From Alnus glutinosa (lineage: Eukaryota > Streptophyta > Magnoliopsida > Fagales > Betulaceae), in contig NC_084886.1 in NCBI RefSeq assembly GCF_958979055.1, positions 12,448,654-12,512,653 on the forward strand: 64,000 nucleotides of DNA, in the 5' to 3' direction. The first letter of the stretch is position 1, and every line of letters begins with the position of its first letter. Of this stretch, positions 1 to 10,981 are shown one piece after another. The notes below the pieces were generated by a model. It ran no database searches. It saw only the letters and a program-made list of their open reading frames with translations, and was not told where the DNA came from. Made by a program: the position numbers and the translations under genes.

Positions 1-1619
1 AATCAACACGTTGGAATGGCAGGTCAACTCGTTTAGCTAATATGGTCATAAACAGGTTGGGCATGTCATAAACGGGTAGATAGGTCATAAACAAGTTATA
101 GCCTAAACTCAAACCATATAACTTGGTGTCATGTTCGTGTCGAATTCGGGAATCGTGTCAAAAATTGTCAACTCTACCATATGCCATTTGGGGCCTAGTT
201 AGCCAACCCTTAGTTGTGGACTGTTAACCTCTTTGGACCCTTCGGTTATGGGCCGCTAGGCCATCCGGCAACATTGGTGAGCCGGTGACCTTAATAGTTA
301 GGGGCCCGTTTGATTTCATCCAGTTTGATTTCTATCACTGAGCTAATTGTTTACCAACCGCATGGTAGGAGAGAGAAGTACGTACCCCTCGCCAGGCTTG
401 TGAACATGCAACTTCCACCCCTACTGAAGAAGCAATTTGTTGATGATTATGAATTTAGGTTCGTATTATACCCTCTTTTTTCTATGGCACCTCTCTAACT
501 TACCCCTAAAATGAAAAAGAAAAACCTCGATCGGAGCATTTTAGTAATCAGATAATGCCCAGTTTGGTGTTGGAAAATATATAATTGCTATGAAATTCTT
601 CGGTACATCACTTGATATTAAATGGGAGCCTTTTTCTGGTCATCTTCATGGGCATCTTATTAGTCCACATTGTAAATTTATTTTGCTTCTTTTCCTCCTC
701 CAAGGCATACTTACAAAAAATAAAAATAAATAAAAATAAATAAATAAAAATAAAAAAAGGGCCGGCCTCAGCATGCATGTAGTGCATTTATTTTTGAGGT
801 TTCATATAATTTATTTTTATGTGATTGATAATCAACTACCTAATGTCATGAGATAACTATCAGAAATGAATGAGTTCAAACACGGGTGACTTTCATTGCC
901 TTTTTTATGAAATTATTGAACTAGCTAGGACTAATTAGTTCAGCATGTCCTATAGTTCAACCACTTTAAATAATAATAATAATAATAATAAATCATAGGT
1001 CAGCATATGATATGATCGCCTTGTTGCAGTCGATGAAGTCACATTGACCAAGTCCTAGTTCAGCATATGGTATGCTGATCGATCAACTAGGACTATATAA
1101 GAGTCCAAGTTCAGCATGTCCGCCTAAAAAAAAAAAAAAAAAAAGTAGCTCCGTATAAATTTAGTTTAAATTTAATTGATAGTATTTGTTAGTTGGTAAA
1201 CAATTTTTAACGAAACTTTATTAAAAGTATAACTTGAGTATTATCATATGAACACATACCGTTAAATATTTTTGAATTGTGTCGATGGTTGATAAGCAAC
1301 AGAAGATCAACAATCTAACACTTGTAATGCTTGTACTAATCTTCTTGTGTCTACTGCTCAACAGAACGAGAATTTTAGTCATGAATATTGTAAAAAATTA
1401 GGCTTCACAACAATAAAATTGAAATTAAGTTTTTGATTATTTTTTTGGTGTTGTACAATATTGAAAATTAAAACAAAATAATTACTGCAAATTTTAGTAC
1501 AAATCCAATCATAAATGATTTTCCGGGATCTAAACTAGCTAGGCTTCATTTTATTCGGGTTTGATACGAAAGTAATTTGAAGGGTGGGTGTTTGTAATTG
1601 ATTGTTTAACGCATGCTTA
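1..1619. other. Upstream intergenic region, repeat debris
   Basis: No gene is supported here. The first ~180 bases look like one end of a dispersed element: they repeat 'ggtcataaac' units and end in 'aaaattgtcaactctacc', a terminal style common in plant MITEs, but the other end lies outside the window. Further on there are A-rich tracts (about 715-757 and 1127-1144), an (ATA)n stretch near 970 and a hairpin that is listed separately. Short open frames (for example 310-498) show no family resemblance. Confidence 0.4.
1051..1094. repeat. Interrupted palindrome (hairpin) upstream of the first WAK-like gene
   Basis: AGTCCTAGTT followed by CAGCATA pairs with TATGCTG and AACTAGGACT around a 3-base loop, with a one-sided 7-base bulge (ATCGATC). 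Both stems are perfect. The words TTCAGCAT and CTAGGACT also recur at 928-951 and 1108-1120, so the hairpin belongs to a small local repeat cluster. Confidence 0.7.
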
Positions 1620-1894
1620 TATGTAAGACGCGCCCAAAAGTCACAATTGTGGACCATCCATGTGCATCAGTGCATGGGATCATTTTCCTAGTAATTTATG
1701 AGAGGTAGTCAATAATGGCTGCTATATATATATAGGTTCATGCACAGAAAGAATAAACTTTAGTCCAGACAAAGACGTCCGTACAAGTTGGTCTTCTTGG
1801 CAACTTCTTTTTTTTTTTTTTTAAGAGGTCTTCTTGGCAACTTCCATGTAATTTCTTGCATGGCTAGCTACTTTTAGAAGGACGATAATGGCGT

Positions 1895-1903
1895 TATAAA
1901 AAG
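1895..1903 (+). promoter_or_regulatory. TATA box of WAK-like gene 1
   Basis: TATAAAAAG lies about 88 bases before the ATG. The related units have TATAAAG at the matching place (9546 and 16447), so this core promoter was duplicated with the genes. A (GA)n tract fills the presumed 5' UTR directly before the ATG. Confidence 0.6.
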
Positions 1904-1982
1904 AGGGGGGCTTGGGCTTTGTTGCTTCACAGTACTCCCATTGATCATATCATCCTAGAGAGAGAGAGAGAGAGAGAGAGAG

Positions 1983-4900
1983 ATGGTGGCCGTGCAAATG
2001 GTATTTCAGATCATTTTGCTCTTGTGTTCAATTTATGCAATATCTGAACAAGCAGCGGGTTTAGCAATTAGTAGTTCATGTGAAGCAAAAAGCTCATGTG
2101 GGAATGTTAGAAATATCCCATACCCTTTTGGAATAGGAGCTGGTTGCTACGTTGATGACTGGTTTGAAGTAGTTTGCATGAATGACTCTTTGGGCTCTCC
2201 CAAACCTGTTTTGAAGAGACTCAACCTGGAGGTTCTCAACATTTCATTAGAAGACACTTATAGATATTCACGAAGTACAGTTCGCGTCAATTATCCGACA
2301 TTTTCTAATTGTACTAATAGTTCAAGCAGAAAACAAAATGTAGAGCTAGCAAACAGCTCTTTCATCTTCTCCTATTACCAAAACAGATTCGTCGCCATGG
2401 GTTGCGATAACACTGCCTCAATGAGATTCTCGGATGATTCAATGATTGGGTGCAGCTCAAGATGCGATTCGAGTAAAGTAGTGAGATATGATGATAGTTG
2501 CAATGGCATTAGCTGCTGCCAAACCACAATTACTTCGGGTCTCAATACGTTCGAGACAACTATAGATCCAATAGATCCTAGGAAGCCTGCAGTCACCGAA
2601 GGATGCAAGTCTGCATTCTTGGTAGAAGACGATTGGTTCTGGGAAAGTGGTTCATTAATAAATATGTCCTCCATTATGTCGCACGTTCCTGTGGTGTTGG
2701 AATGGGGGATTCTTGATACATCATTCAACACACTTCCAATAGCCAAGAAGACCGCAGCAGAGTACAATTGTTATGATCATAATTATATTTCAGATAGTAA
2801 GTACCAGACCTCTTATACATGTTATTGCAATAAGGGCTTTGACGGAAATCCCTATCTTGTTGGAGGATGTCCAGGTAAAGTTTTTAAAGCTGTTGTCTAT
2901 TTTATCTCTTTATTCTTCCTCCTTCCTTTTCGTGTTAGATACTAACTGTACGTGTTTATCTCCATCATTACATGTCAGATATGGGCAACACTCGGGTTAA
3001 ACTGCTCATAATAGGTATGTACGTTTACTCCGATCAAAGTATAAACAAGCTTCCCATTTTATTTTTCTTTTTAAAAGGTGAGCCATAAATCTCGTATATA
3101 TTTTTGCAGTATTTTCAAGCGTGCGTAGTGACAAATCTTTTCTTCTTTTTCTTTCCTTTTTTAATATTTTCTCGTACACTTTCTATGTAATCAATTTTCA
3201 ATAAATATATCACTAAGCTTCACTACTTATTACTATCTAGAGGAATGCTTAAGGTATAATTGATTTTGAGATATATTGGAACTTTAGGATCAGGATTTCT
3301 TGAAATTCTCTAACAATTGTAGGAGCCTACATCTCTTAAAATAGTTTAAATGAACACTCAATCATTTTGAGGCAATCTTTTTTTGCATATTCTTAAACTA
3401 TCCAATCAAAGAGAATGGTCGACCTCCCCAAGTACTTTTAGGAGTGGCTGGACACCGAGTTTAAAACTTTCGAGAAATGGCCAACCATTCTCATAAGCTT
3501 CGATGGTGGTCAACAACCTCTTAAAGGTTTTGGGGGTTTGCCAAACTATCCCAAAAACTCATGAGGCCAGAGAGCCCGACCACCCCTATAAGCCTTGAGA
3601 GGGTGGTTAGCCACCTCCTCAAGGCTCGAGGGGGTGGTTCAGTCGCCATTCAAGGCTTATTGGAGTGGTCGAACATCTCCTTGGGATGACTGACCGCCCC
3701 AAAAATATTAAGGGATAGTGCACCCAATCTCGATCTCTAAGAATTGGCTAAAGAAACCATTTTCTGCAAGTTTTTAAATCATGCATGCCCGTTCATTTAA
3801 AATAATGGCTACAACTTTAAAAATTGCCGATAGAGAATTCTAATGCAAACCTTTAAACATTCATGCTTTTTTGGTTTAATCATATTTCTCCTTCAACAAC
3901 CCATGCACTTTTACTATCTCCTTCTTTTGGAATACTTTGGATAGTTAAAATATATTAACTTACATTTTGTCACATGATAGTTTGTCAGGCTAATTTCTAG
4001 CATTAAGAGAAGATATCTCTAAATTTTAAGACAACGTTCTCAATCAAAACTATTGCTATAACCTTTTACTGCAATGAGTAATCTTCTTCTATTACATTGT
4101 ATTAAGCAGGTCTTAGCAGTGGTAGCCTTGGGCTATTGGTTCTACTTGTTGGCGGATGGTGGTCCTACAAAGTGATAAAGAGAAGGAGGATGATTAAACA
4201 GAAGAACATGTTCTTCAAACGAAATGGTGGTTTATTGTTACAACAACAATTATCTTCACACGAAACAAAAGTTGAGAACACCAAATTATTTAATTCAAAA
4301 GATTTGGAGAATGCAACTGACTGTTTTAATGTGAATAGAATACTTGGCCAGGGAGGACAAGGCACTGTTTACAAGGGCATGTTGGTAGACGGAAAAATCG
4401 TTGCAGTGAAAAAGTCCAGGGTAATTGATGAAGGAAAACTAGAAGAATTCATAAATGAAGTAGTCATTCTTTCACAAATTAATCACAGGAATGTGGTTAA
4501 GCTAATTGGTTGTTGTTTAGAGACGGAAGTTCCTTTGCTAGTTTATGAATACGTTCCTAACGGAACTCTTTTCCAATATGTCCATCACCAAACCGAGGAG
4601 TTTCAACTAACATGGGATATGCGCTTACGAATTGCAACAGAAGTTGCAGGGGCTCTCTTCTATTTACACTCAGCAACTTCCTCGCCAATTTATCATCGGG
4701 ACATTAAGTCTACAAACATACTCTTAGATGATAAATATAGAGCTAAGGTAGCTGACTTTGGAACTTCAAGATCCATCACTATTGACCAAACGCACTTAAC
4801 CACTTTAGTGCATGGCACTTTTGGATACTTGGACCCTGAGTATTTCCAATCAAGTCAGTTTACAGAAAAAAGTGATGTTTATAGTTTCGGTGTTGTCCTT

Positions 4901-5302
4901 GCAGAGCTATTAACCGGCAAAAAAGCGATCTCTTCAACGAGAACAAAAGAATCCAAAAGTTTAGCCACATATTTCATTGAATCCATGGAGGAGAACAATT
5001 TGTTTGATATTCTTGATAGTCGAGTTTTGAAGGAAGGTAAAAAAGAAGATATCATTGTAGTTGCGAACCTTGCAAAAAGGTGCTTGTACTTAAACAGGAA
5101 GAAACGTCCAACAATGAAAGAAGTCACAATGGAGTTGGAAGCAGTTCAAATGTTGCAAAAAGCTCCTAACCTTCAACAAAACCATGAAGAGCTTGAATAT
5201 GTCCAAGCAGAAATGTATGAGCCACAGGATGTCATTCCCTCATCAACAATGTCAACCTCATCTGTAGATGTCCAACCATTATTGTCTTCCCAATCGGTAT
5301 AA
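1983..5302 (+). CDS. Wall-associated receptor kinase-like protein 1, EGF exon shortened in frame
   Basis: Predicted membrane receptor kinase of the WAK family, which binds wall pectin or oligogalacturonides outside the cell and signals through a cytoplasmic Ser/Thr kinase. Exons: 1983-2874, 2979-3014, 4110-5302, all joined in phase 1, giving 706 aa. Residues 1-26 form a signal peptide. The cysteine-rich GUB_WAK_bind domain follows, with [12 protein letters not shown], and ends in [17 protein letters not shown]. After the transmembrane stretch (about residues 316-327) comes a complete kinase: [11 protein letters not shown], lysine ~410 in [13 protein letters not shown] (Asp ~507) and DFG (Asp ~525). 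The middle exon is 36 nt, against 132 nt in the sister gene at 16507. The 96-nt loss removes the whole calcium-binding EGF repeat but keeps the frame. The ATG was chosen because the signal peptide starts there. It looks translatable; whether it is expressed is unknown. Confidence 0.88.
3400..3740. repeat. GC-rich repeat core in intron 2 of WAK-like gene 1
   Basis: In an AT-rich intron this block carries many copies of a loose palindromic word of the type ggtggtt.g.caccncc. The same block sits at 18010-18330 in the sister gene, so it was there before the duplication. Flanking words such as TTTAAATGAAC on the left and GTTCATTTAAA on the right suggest an old inverted-repeat element of about 0.5-0.6 kb. 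Confidence 0.5.
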
Positions 5303-6599
5303 ATTAGTATTTGTTTAATGTAATGTTGTAGGCTATGAATAAACATCATCCGCTTCAACCCAGAATTAACTTCGATGGCTGTAGGGTTTTTTCTATGGTT
5401 TGAATGAGGAGAAATAAACTAGGAGAATGTTTGAATCTGATTAAAGTTTGAGAACACTTAATGTTATTGATAATAACTTCAAAGTCTTGATCATTTTCTT
5501 CCTTAATAACAATAATTTCTTCATTTGAAGACACAGTCCTCACTGTCTGACAATAATATTATTGCTTTAATTTCCATGAGAAATACTATTCAGTTATCTA
5601 ATGAAATAACGATTGAAATTCATCAACAAAATGAAAAACTAAGAACAAACAAAATATGTAAAGAAGGCCAGATGTAGAGAAATGTGAAGGACTGTGTAGC
5701 ACCGTAAGAGTATCAATCTCGGCCATACCCATCTTTCTTGTTCAATTCTCAAAATGAATTAATTCTTGAAGAATGAACTAATTCTAATTGACTGCGCGCC
5801 ACTACAAATTTTCAATTCCCTCTAAAAAAAAAAAAAAACCAAAATAATTATGTGAGTTTTCTATACGTGGGTTGCGGCTAGTTTTCGAAATTTCGAGTGT
5901 GAAATAGAAAGAATACCAAAAGCCATCTCATTAACAAAAACCCATCAATTAAAACCAACGTTAACAAAAATAAATAAAATAACTTTTCAAATGATTGATC
6001 AAGTTCTTTATGGAAGGTAACTGCCCATCCAACAACCAGCAGTTTGGTAGTTCAAAGAAATTGAGGTTGAACCTCAAGAAAAATGGCGTATAGCCAAAGT
6101 CGAAAAATCAAGATAGGAACCATTGGAAAATTAAAGCATATTGGATATTTTGGATATTGGAGATTGGTGGAGAGATAATATGTCAAATTGTCAATAACAA
6201 AGCAGTCCATTTTCATCCTCGTTGAGACATTTTATCAAACAACTGCAAGTAATATTGTGCTTACTTCATGTGTTCTGTATCTAAATGTACACGAGTGTTT
6301 AAATCAAGTAATATTTAGACACAAACATCACCCAACACCAAATTTACACAATATATATATTAAATTATAAGTAAAATGTAGTGAATAGTAGGAAAATTGG
6401 ACCTAGTGAACATCAAGAAACAAGTCTAATGCAAAGTAGATCAACATCTCGTTCGTAACTAGCTTCGCATGTCCTTAATTGAGTGATCAAAACATGTCTA
6501 CCCTATGGTTGACCCTCTTACATCATGTGTTCCTTCCCCTTCATGCTCCCCGCTATTAAAAGTCTGCACAACCCATTCAACAAAACTAGCTTCTAACAA
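5303..6599. other. Duplicated 3' flank of WAK-like gene 1
   Basis: No gene is supported. The stretch matches 19926-21239 base for base with scattered differences, then homology stops abruptly after 'cttctaacaat' (6599 here, 21239 there). That point marks either the right edge of the duplicated unit or the place where later DNA entered. The first part should contain the 3' UTR and poly(A) sites. Confidence 0.7.
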
Positions 6600-6719
6600 T
6601 GTGATTAGTGCAATAGGGCACCCATTAGCGAAATTATATTTTCATAAATATTCATATTTATTCTTTTACATTATTATTAAGTCTTAAATCATATTTTAAG
6701 ATATTTTATTCAATATCTT

Positions 6720-7997
6720 AAAATACGGGATATTACATTCACTCACAAGGGGGATCATCTCAGGGCACATCTAGGGACTGGTCTATACATGAGAGCAGGA
6801 TGGCCACAATGGAGACATTGCTACAGGCTCAGACCTAGAGGAATGACGCCTTGGAGCAGCGCCTGCAACAACTCGAGACCGTACTCACCTCCATGGGAGT
6901 ATCACATGTAAGCCCAGGTGCTCAGCAGTGTCCACCAGCAAACGGAGGTAGTACGTCGTCTGTTAGTAGTGCATCTGCAAGTATGATTAATATTGTGTAA
7001 ACTGCTTATTTTTAATTTATTTTCATTACTTGTTTAAATTTGCATAAAATTTTCTACTCTTTAATTGTTTTCATTACTTGCAGGTAATGCGACAACGATT
7101 GGTCCATTGTCGCCTATTGGACGACAGCTGAGCCAGCACTCCCCCGTCGGAACACCATCGCCCGCTACACCATCCCTTGCGCAGCAATCGCCTATTGGCG
7201 AACACACGCCTGGTACGGGAGCTCGTGATCTGCAGAGACAGTCTTCAGATTTGTAGATATTCTGTGTAATTTTGTTTTGTTAGTAACAAACACGCTTATT
7301 AGTACATAATTTATTGTTGTGTTGATTTGTGTAATTTGATTTTGTGTCCATGGTAAATTTCAAATGTTGTCTTAATATTTTTGTGATATTTTTGGGTAAA
7401 ATAGATTTTGTAATATTTTTGGGGAAGGAAAAAAAAAAAAAAAAAACATTTTGCCACGTGGCACCTAGCCACGTCGCAAAATGCTAGCAGCTGACTGTCG
7501 CTTCGTGTATGATAATCCACGTGGCCAGTAGTAGGCAACATGGATCAAGATCCACATGGCACAATGGCCACGTGGATTAAATCCACGCGACTGATTGTCA
7601 ACCACGTAGACTACAATACACTTGGCTGCTGTCGGCCACGTGTATCTAAGTCCACATGGCTGACAGTCAACCACGTGGATTTAATCCATGTGACCACTGT
7701 GCCACGTGGACGTCTATACACGTGGCCACTGTCCCACGTGTATTAAATCCACATGGCTGAAATGTCAACCACGTGCATATTACACGTGTCTAACGTGTCA
7801 CAGCGTGTTTTATGGGACACGTGGCACAATGGCAACGTGTATTCACTGTACATGTGGCAAATTGTGCATTTTGCAACACCTGGATCTACCACACCGCGCA
7901 CGCATGGCCATTTACACGTGTCTAACAGTTTGCCACGTGTATTGGCCCAATACACGTGGCAACCTGCAAGTGACAAAATGCAATTTTTTTTGTAGTG
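6720..7997 (+). mobile_element. CACTA (En/Spm) transposon, 3' part only
   Basis: The element ends in TTTTTTTTGTAGTG, which is the CACTACAAAAA terminal repeat read in reverse. Just inside are dense subterminal repeats (7440-7990). Further in (about 6740-7255) are coding remnants that resemble the Ser/Pro/Gln-rich tail of a plant En/Spm-type transposase, including a coiled-coil-like stretch (RNDALEQRLQQLETVL) after an in-frame stop, and a second exon-like piece after a 'ttacttgcag' acceptor at 7075-7084. No left CACTA terminus is visible, so the 5' part is missing. It abuts an LTR fossil at 7998. Confidence 0.65.
7440..7990. repeat. Subterminal array of CCACGTGG-type palindromes
   Basis: About fifteen copies of (A/C)CACGTGG or close variants occur in both orientations, with irregular spacing and short AT spacers. 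CACTA transposases bind subterminal repeats, so this fits the element end. CACGTG is also the plant G-box core, so the array could bind bZIP or bHLH factors. Confidence 0.7.
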
Positions 7998-8926
7998 GGA
8001 TCTGTTTTTGTCCTTCCTTTCCATCTCCATGTACATGCACCTTCTCTCCAGCTCGGCTAAAACTCTGCTCAGATCTCCATTAAGGTCAGGCCTTCTGTTC
8101 CTTAATTCCCGGGGATTGACTTCCCAAAAATTATCTTCTTGGAGTTTGTCCTCCCGACGATCCTCCTCTCCACAACCGTAGCCATTGGTATGGTTGTTGC
8201 GCTCTTCTTCTTCATGCCCGTTTCGATTCTCCTCGGAATGGGGCTGTTCTGGCCTCCTGCATAGCAACTTGGCATTCCATTGTGTTAAGGATTCGATCTG
8301 GGCTTCTAACACTGCTATGCGAGATTGATTTCCACCGTCCGGGGGAGGGAACGGTGGAGGCTGTGGATTGTTCTGAATAACCGGCTCCATTCGGACTATG
8401 GGCTCTTAGTTAATCTGACTTCTGGAACATGTGTTCATCACCATGCTAGATCTTCTTTTTTTGTATGAGAACAAATAATCGTTCCCACAAACGGCACCAA
8501 ACTATTGGTACAGTTTTCGGTATGGTGTGAATCTGCACGTTCTTCTGATGTTCTTCACGCTTAAGGGACCCTTCCGAGAGTCCTCTCCGATGCCTAAGTT
8601 AGCTTCTGTGAGAAAATAATACTTTGTGTACAAAAAAATTGAGTTTGAGTTTATACTTGAAGTATGTGCATATTTATAGGCAAAGAGGTGGAGTCAAACC
8701 TGGATTAGAATTCCTGCTCCTTGTTGATCTAGAACTGCTGTCAGAATTCTAATTGGACTTTGATCCTTTATTAGACTTCTAATCTAATCTTTCAATAGAC
8801 TTCTAATCTGATCTTTTATTAGACTTTCGATTTGATTGGACCCTGAGTCCTATCCCGATTCTATCAAGAATAGGACTACTCATCAAACTATACTTGAATC
8901 AGGTTAGGTGAAAATTATCCCCAACA
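7998..8926 (-). mobile_element. Ty3/Gypsy-type LTR retrotransposon fossil: one LTR, leader, start of gag
   Basis: Read on the minus strand, a likely LTR starts with TGTTGGGG at 8926 and ends near 8503. It is followed by a primer-binding-type segment (TGGTGCCGTTTGTGGGAA) and then the first part of a gag-like coding region, which is cut off where the CACTA end begins. No pol region and no second LTR are seen. It is a broken, partial copy. The age cannot be estimated without the other LTR. Confidence 0.6.
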
Positions 8927-9330
8927 AGTATGATCATAGGACCATGGCCTACCAGCCATTACTTTCCTTTTGTCACCTTCTTCTTCGAATTCAATCAACC
9001 ATAAATTTTCCTGTACCTCGTTCAACAGCACTCGTCCGGCTGGTCTCCAAATATTAATTCAGCTACTATATCGTTCAATTAATTCAGCTACTATATTGAA
9101 CGATCATTTAACATCTTCTCTTGCATCAGTTTCCAGGCACTAGCTAGAAATGAATGCAATGACTTTTAGGCTTTTGGCGATATTCTACAGGGGCACGCGC
9201 GGAAGCACCTCTATCTTGATATAATTCAATCTTGAAATTGAATGAATGGCGTAGATGATCCACTTGGCTGTTTGATCTTTGTCAAGTAAACAAAAGACAA
9301 ATCAGAAGTAAGCGCGTGGCCTCATCTACT
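8927..9330. other. Unassigned spacer before the second WAK unit
   Basis: No open frame or RNA gene is supported. An imperfect local repeat ('ttcagctactata' twice near 9058-9096) is the only structure seen. Confidence 0.4.
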
Positions 9331-9805
9331 TCGCATATATAAGATCGGACGCGCCCATGCAAAAGTGACAATTGTGGACCATCCATTTGCATGTGATCAT
9401 CTTCCTAGAAATTTATGAGAGGTACGGTACTGATCGATCAATAATGGCTATTCCAGACGAAGACAACTTGGTCTTCTTGGCAACTTCATAGAACTTCTTG
9501 GCGACTTAATTTTAGAAGGACGCGGTAATGGCGTACTATACGTTGTATAAAGCGGGCCGGGGCTTGGGGCTTATATCTAGCGCGCTGCTTAACAATTCCG
9601 TCATCGATGGCGGTGATGAAAATGGTATTTCAGATCATGATTGTGCTCTTCTGTTCAATTGATGCAATATTATATGTACAAGCAGCGGGTTTAGCAATTA
9701 ATAGTACTTCATGTCAAGCAATCTGTGGGGATGTTAGCATCCCGTACCCTTTTGGAATAGGACGCGGTAATGGCACTTCAATTAAAATTCCAACCCTATG
9801 GTTAA
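9331..9805 (+). pseudogene. WAK-like fragment: promoter and start of exon 1
   Basis: From about 9331 the sequence matches the upstream regions of both other WAK genes ('gtgacaattgtggaccatcca', TATAAAG at 9546). The ATG at 9607 opens a signal peptide and the first WAK residues, including [10 protein letters not shown], then similarity stops near 9765. The rest of exon 1, the EGF exon and the kinase exon are absent from the next 6 kb. A short frame continues into a MITE. This is a truncated unit of the array. It could still give a short secreted peptide, but there is no support for function. Confidence 0.8.
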
Positions 9806-9987
9806 GAGTAATGCTATACATCATCCTCTTGTCCTTCTTTTATCCTCCCAAATTTGATGTGGCTCTTAAAATCACCATTGAATTTATGATAGATCATTAT
9901 TGAATTTTGATCCAATGGTGATTTTAAGAGCCACATCAATTTTGGGAGGATAAAAGGTGGACAAGAGGATGATGTGTAGCATTACTC
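9806..9987. mobile_element. Mutator-type MITE with 9-bp target duplication
   Basis: This 182-bp foldback starts GAGTAATGCTA and ends with its complement (TAGCATTACTC). The arms pair over most of the element. The 9-bp direct repeat TATGGTTAA flanks it (9797-9805 and 9988-9996), which fits Mutator-type insertion. Relatives lie at 21667-21826 and 38938-39119. Confidence 0.85.
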
Positions 9988-9996
9988 TATGGTTAA

Positions 9997-10578
9997 TAAC
10001 CTTTCAAAAGCGATATTATTCAAGCGATAATAAACAGTTTTTTTTTTTTTTTTTTTTGGAGTAGTGTAGTGAAAGAAGATGTTCTAACTTGTTGAAAATA
10101 AGAAAGCAAGAACCTGTTGAGCACGATCCTATGTTCAACCAGTTTGAGTCAGAAAATTAGTAATATATAGCTAGCTAGCTAGCTAGCTAGCCATCTTAAT
10201 TTTAGACCATATATCTGCTTTAATTTTTACGTTCAAAACTCAAGCAGCATGAACATTCTTTGGAAGACAAATATAGACCTAAAATGCATAATAAAAGCCT
10301 CTCTTAAGCATGTTTTAATTTGGGATTTGTTCAAAGTCGTTCTCATTCGTTTCTATCTAGATCTGAAGATGACTTGGAAAAGAGAACGAAAGCAAACAAA
10401 TTAAAAAAAAAATAAAAGAATGTACAATTAATACAACAGAGTATGGCAATAGAATATTATTTTTACAGGAGCAAAAACGTTTTCCATAGATGATTATAAT
10501 TGGCCAATAATAGCATTAATTTTGAGTTCAAACCTGGTTATAATTGGCTAATAATGATAATAATACATGCGATAAAGT

Positions 10579-10609
<31 letters not shown>

Positions 10610-10694
10610 TTTGAAAGAATAATGTTTCTTACACAATTTTTTTACAACCTTTAAATCAAAATTTGCACTCTCTTATCTCCTATAGTGGAACTCA
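9997..10694. other. AT-rich spacer
   Basis: Nothing gene-like is seen. It holds a T-tract near 10030, a (GCTA)n/(CTAG)n run at about 10170-10190 and a (TA)n run near 10587-10610. Confidence 0.5.
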
Positions 10695-10861
10695 TGTGTA
10701 AAGAGAGGCTTTATTATTTGTCCATATGCTAAGGCAGCTGCTCCTCAAGTCAGGATTTAGTCCTGAACTTTGTTTTTAGGAGTCTTTGTACCCCTAGTTA
10801 CTGGACTGGCTCTTTGAGTCTCATATTATAATGGAGGTTCTTCCTTGTTCAAAAAAAAAAA
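10695..10861 (+). mobile_element. LINE-like 3' tail
   Basis: The stretch 'gcagctgctcctcaagtcag' through 'gttcttccttgttc' followed by A12 has the look of a plant L1-type 3' UTR with a poly(A) tail. A related sequence occurs near 49675-49790. Nothing of a coding region is left, and no target duplication was found. Confidence 0.4.
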
Positions 10862-10981
10862 ACTTTTTTAAGATGTTGATTAGATATTTAGGGTTCACAA
10901 GTAGGAAAACAAATTCATTGATTAATCATAAAAAAAAGAAAAAAAAAAAATTGTTAAAATTTTTTTAGGTCATGCCCCTCC

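Noticed and set aside
7743-8390. 215-codon minus-strand frame
   Set aside because: It runs across the junction of a CACTA end and an LTR fossil, so it is not one gene.
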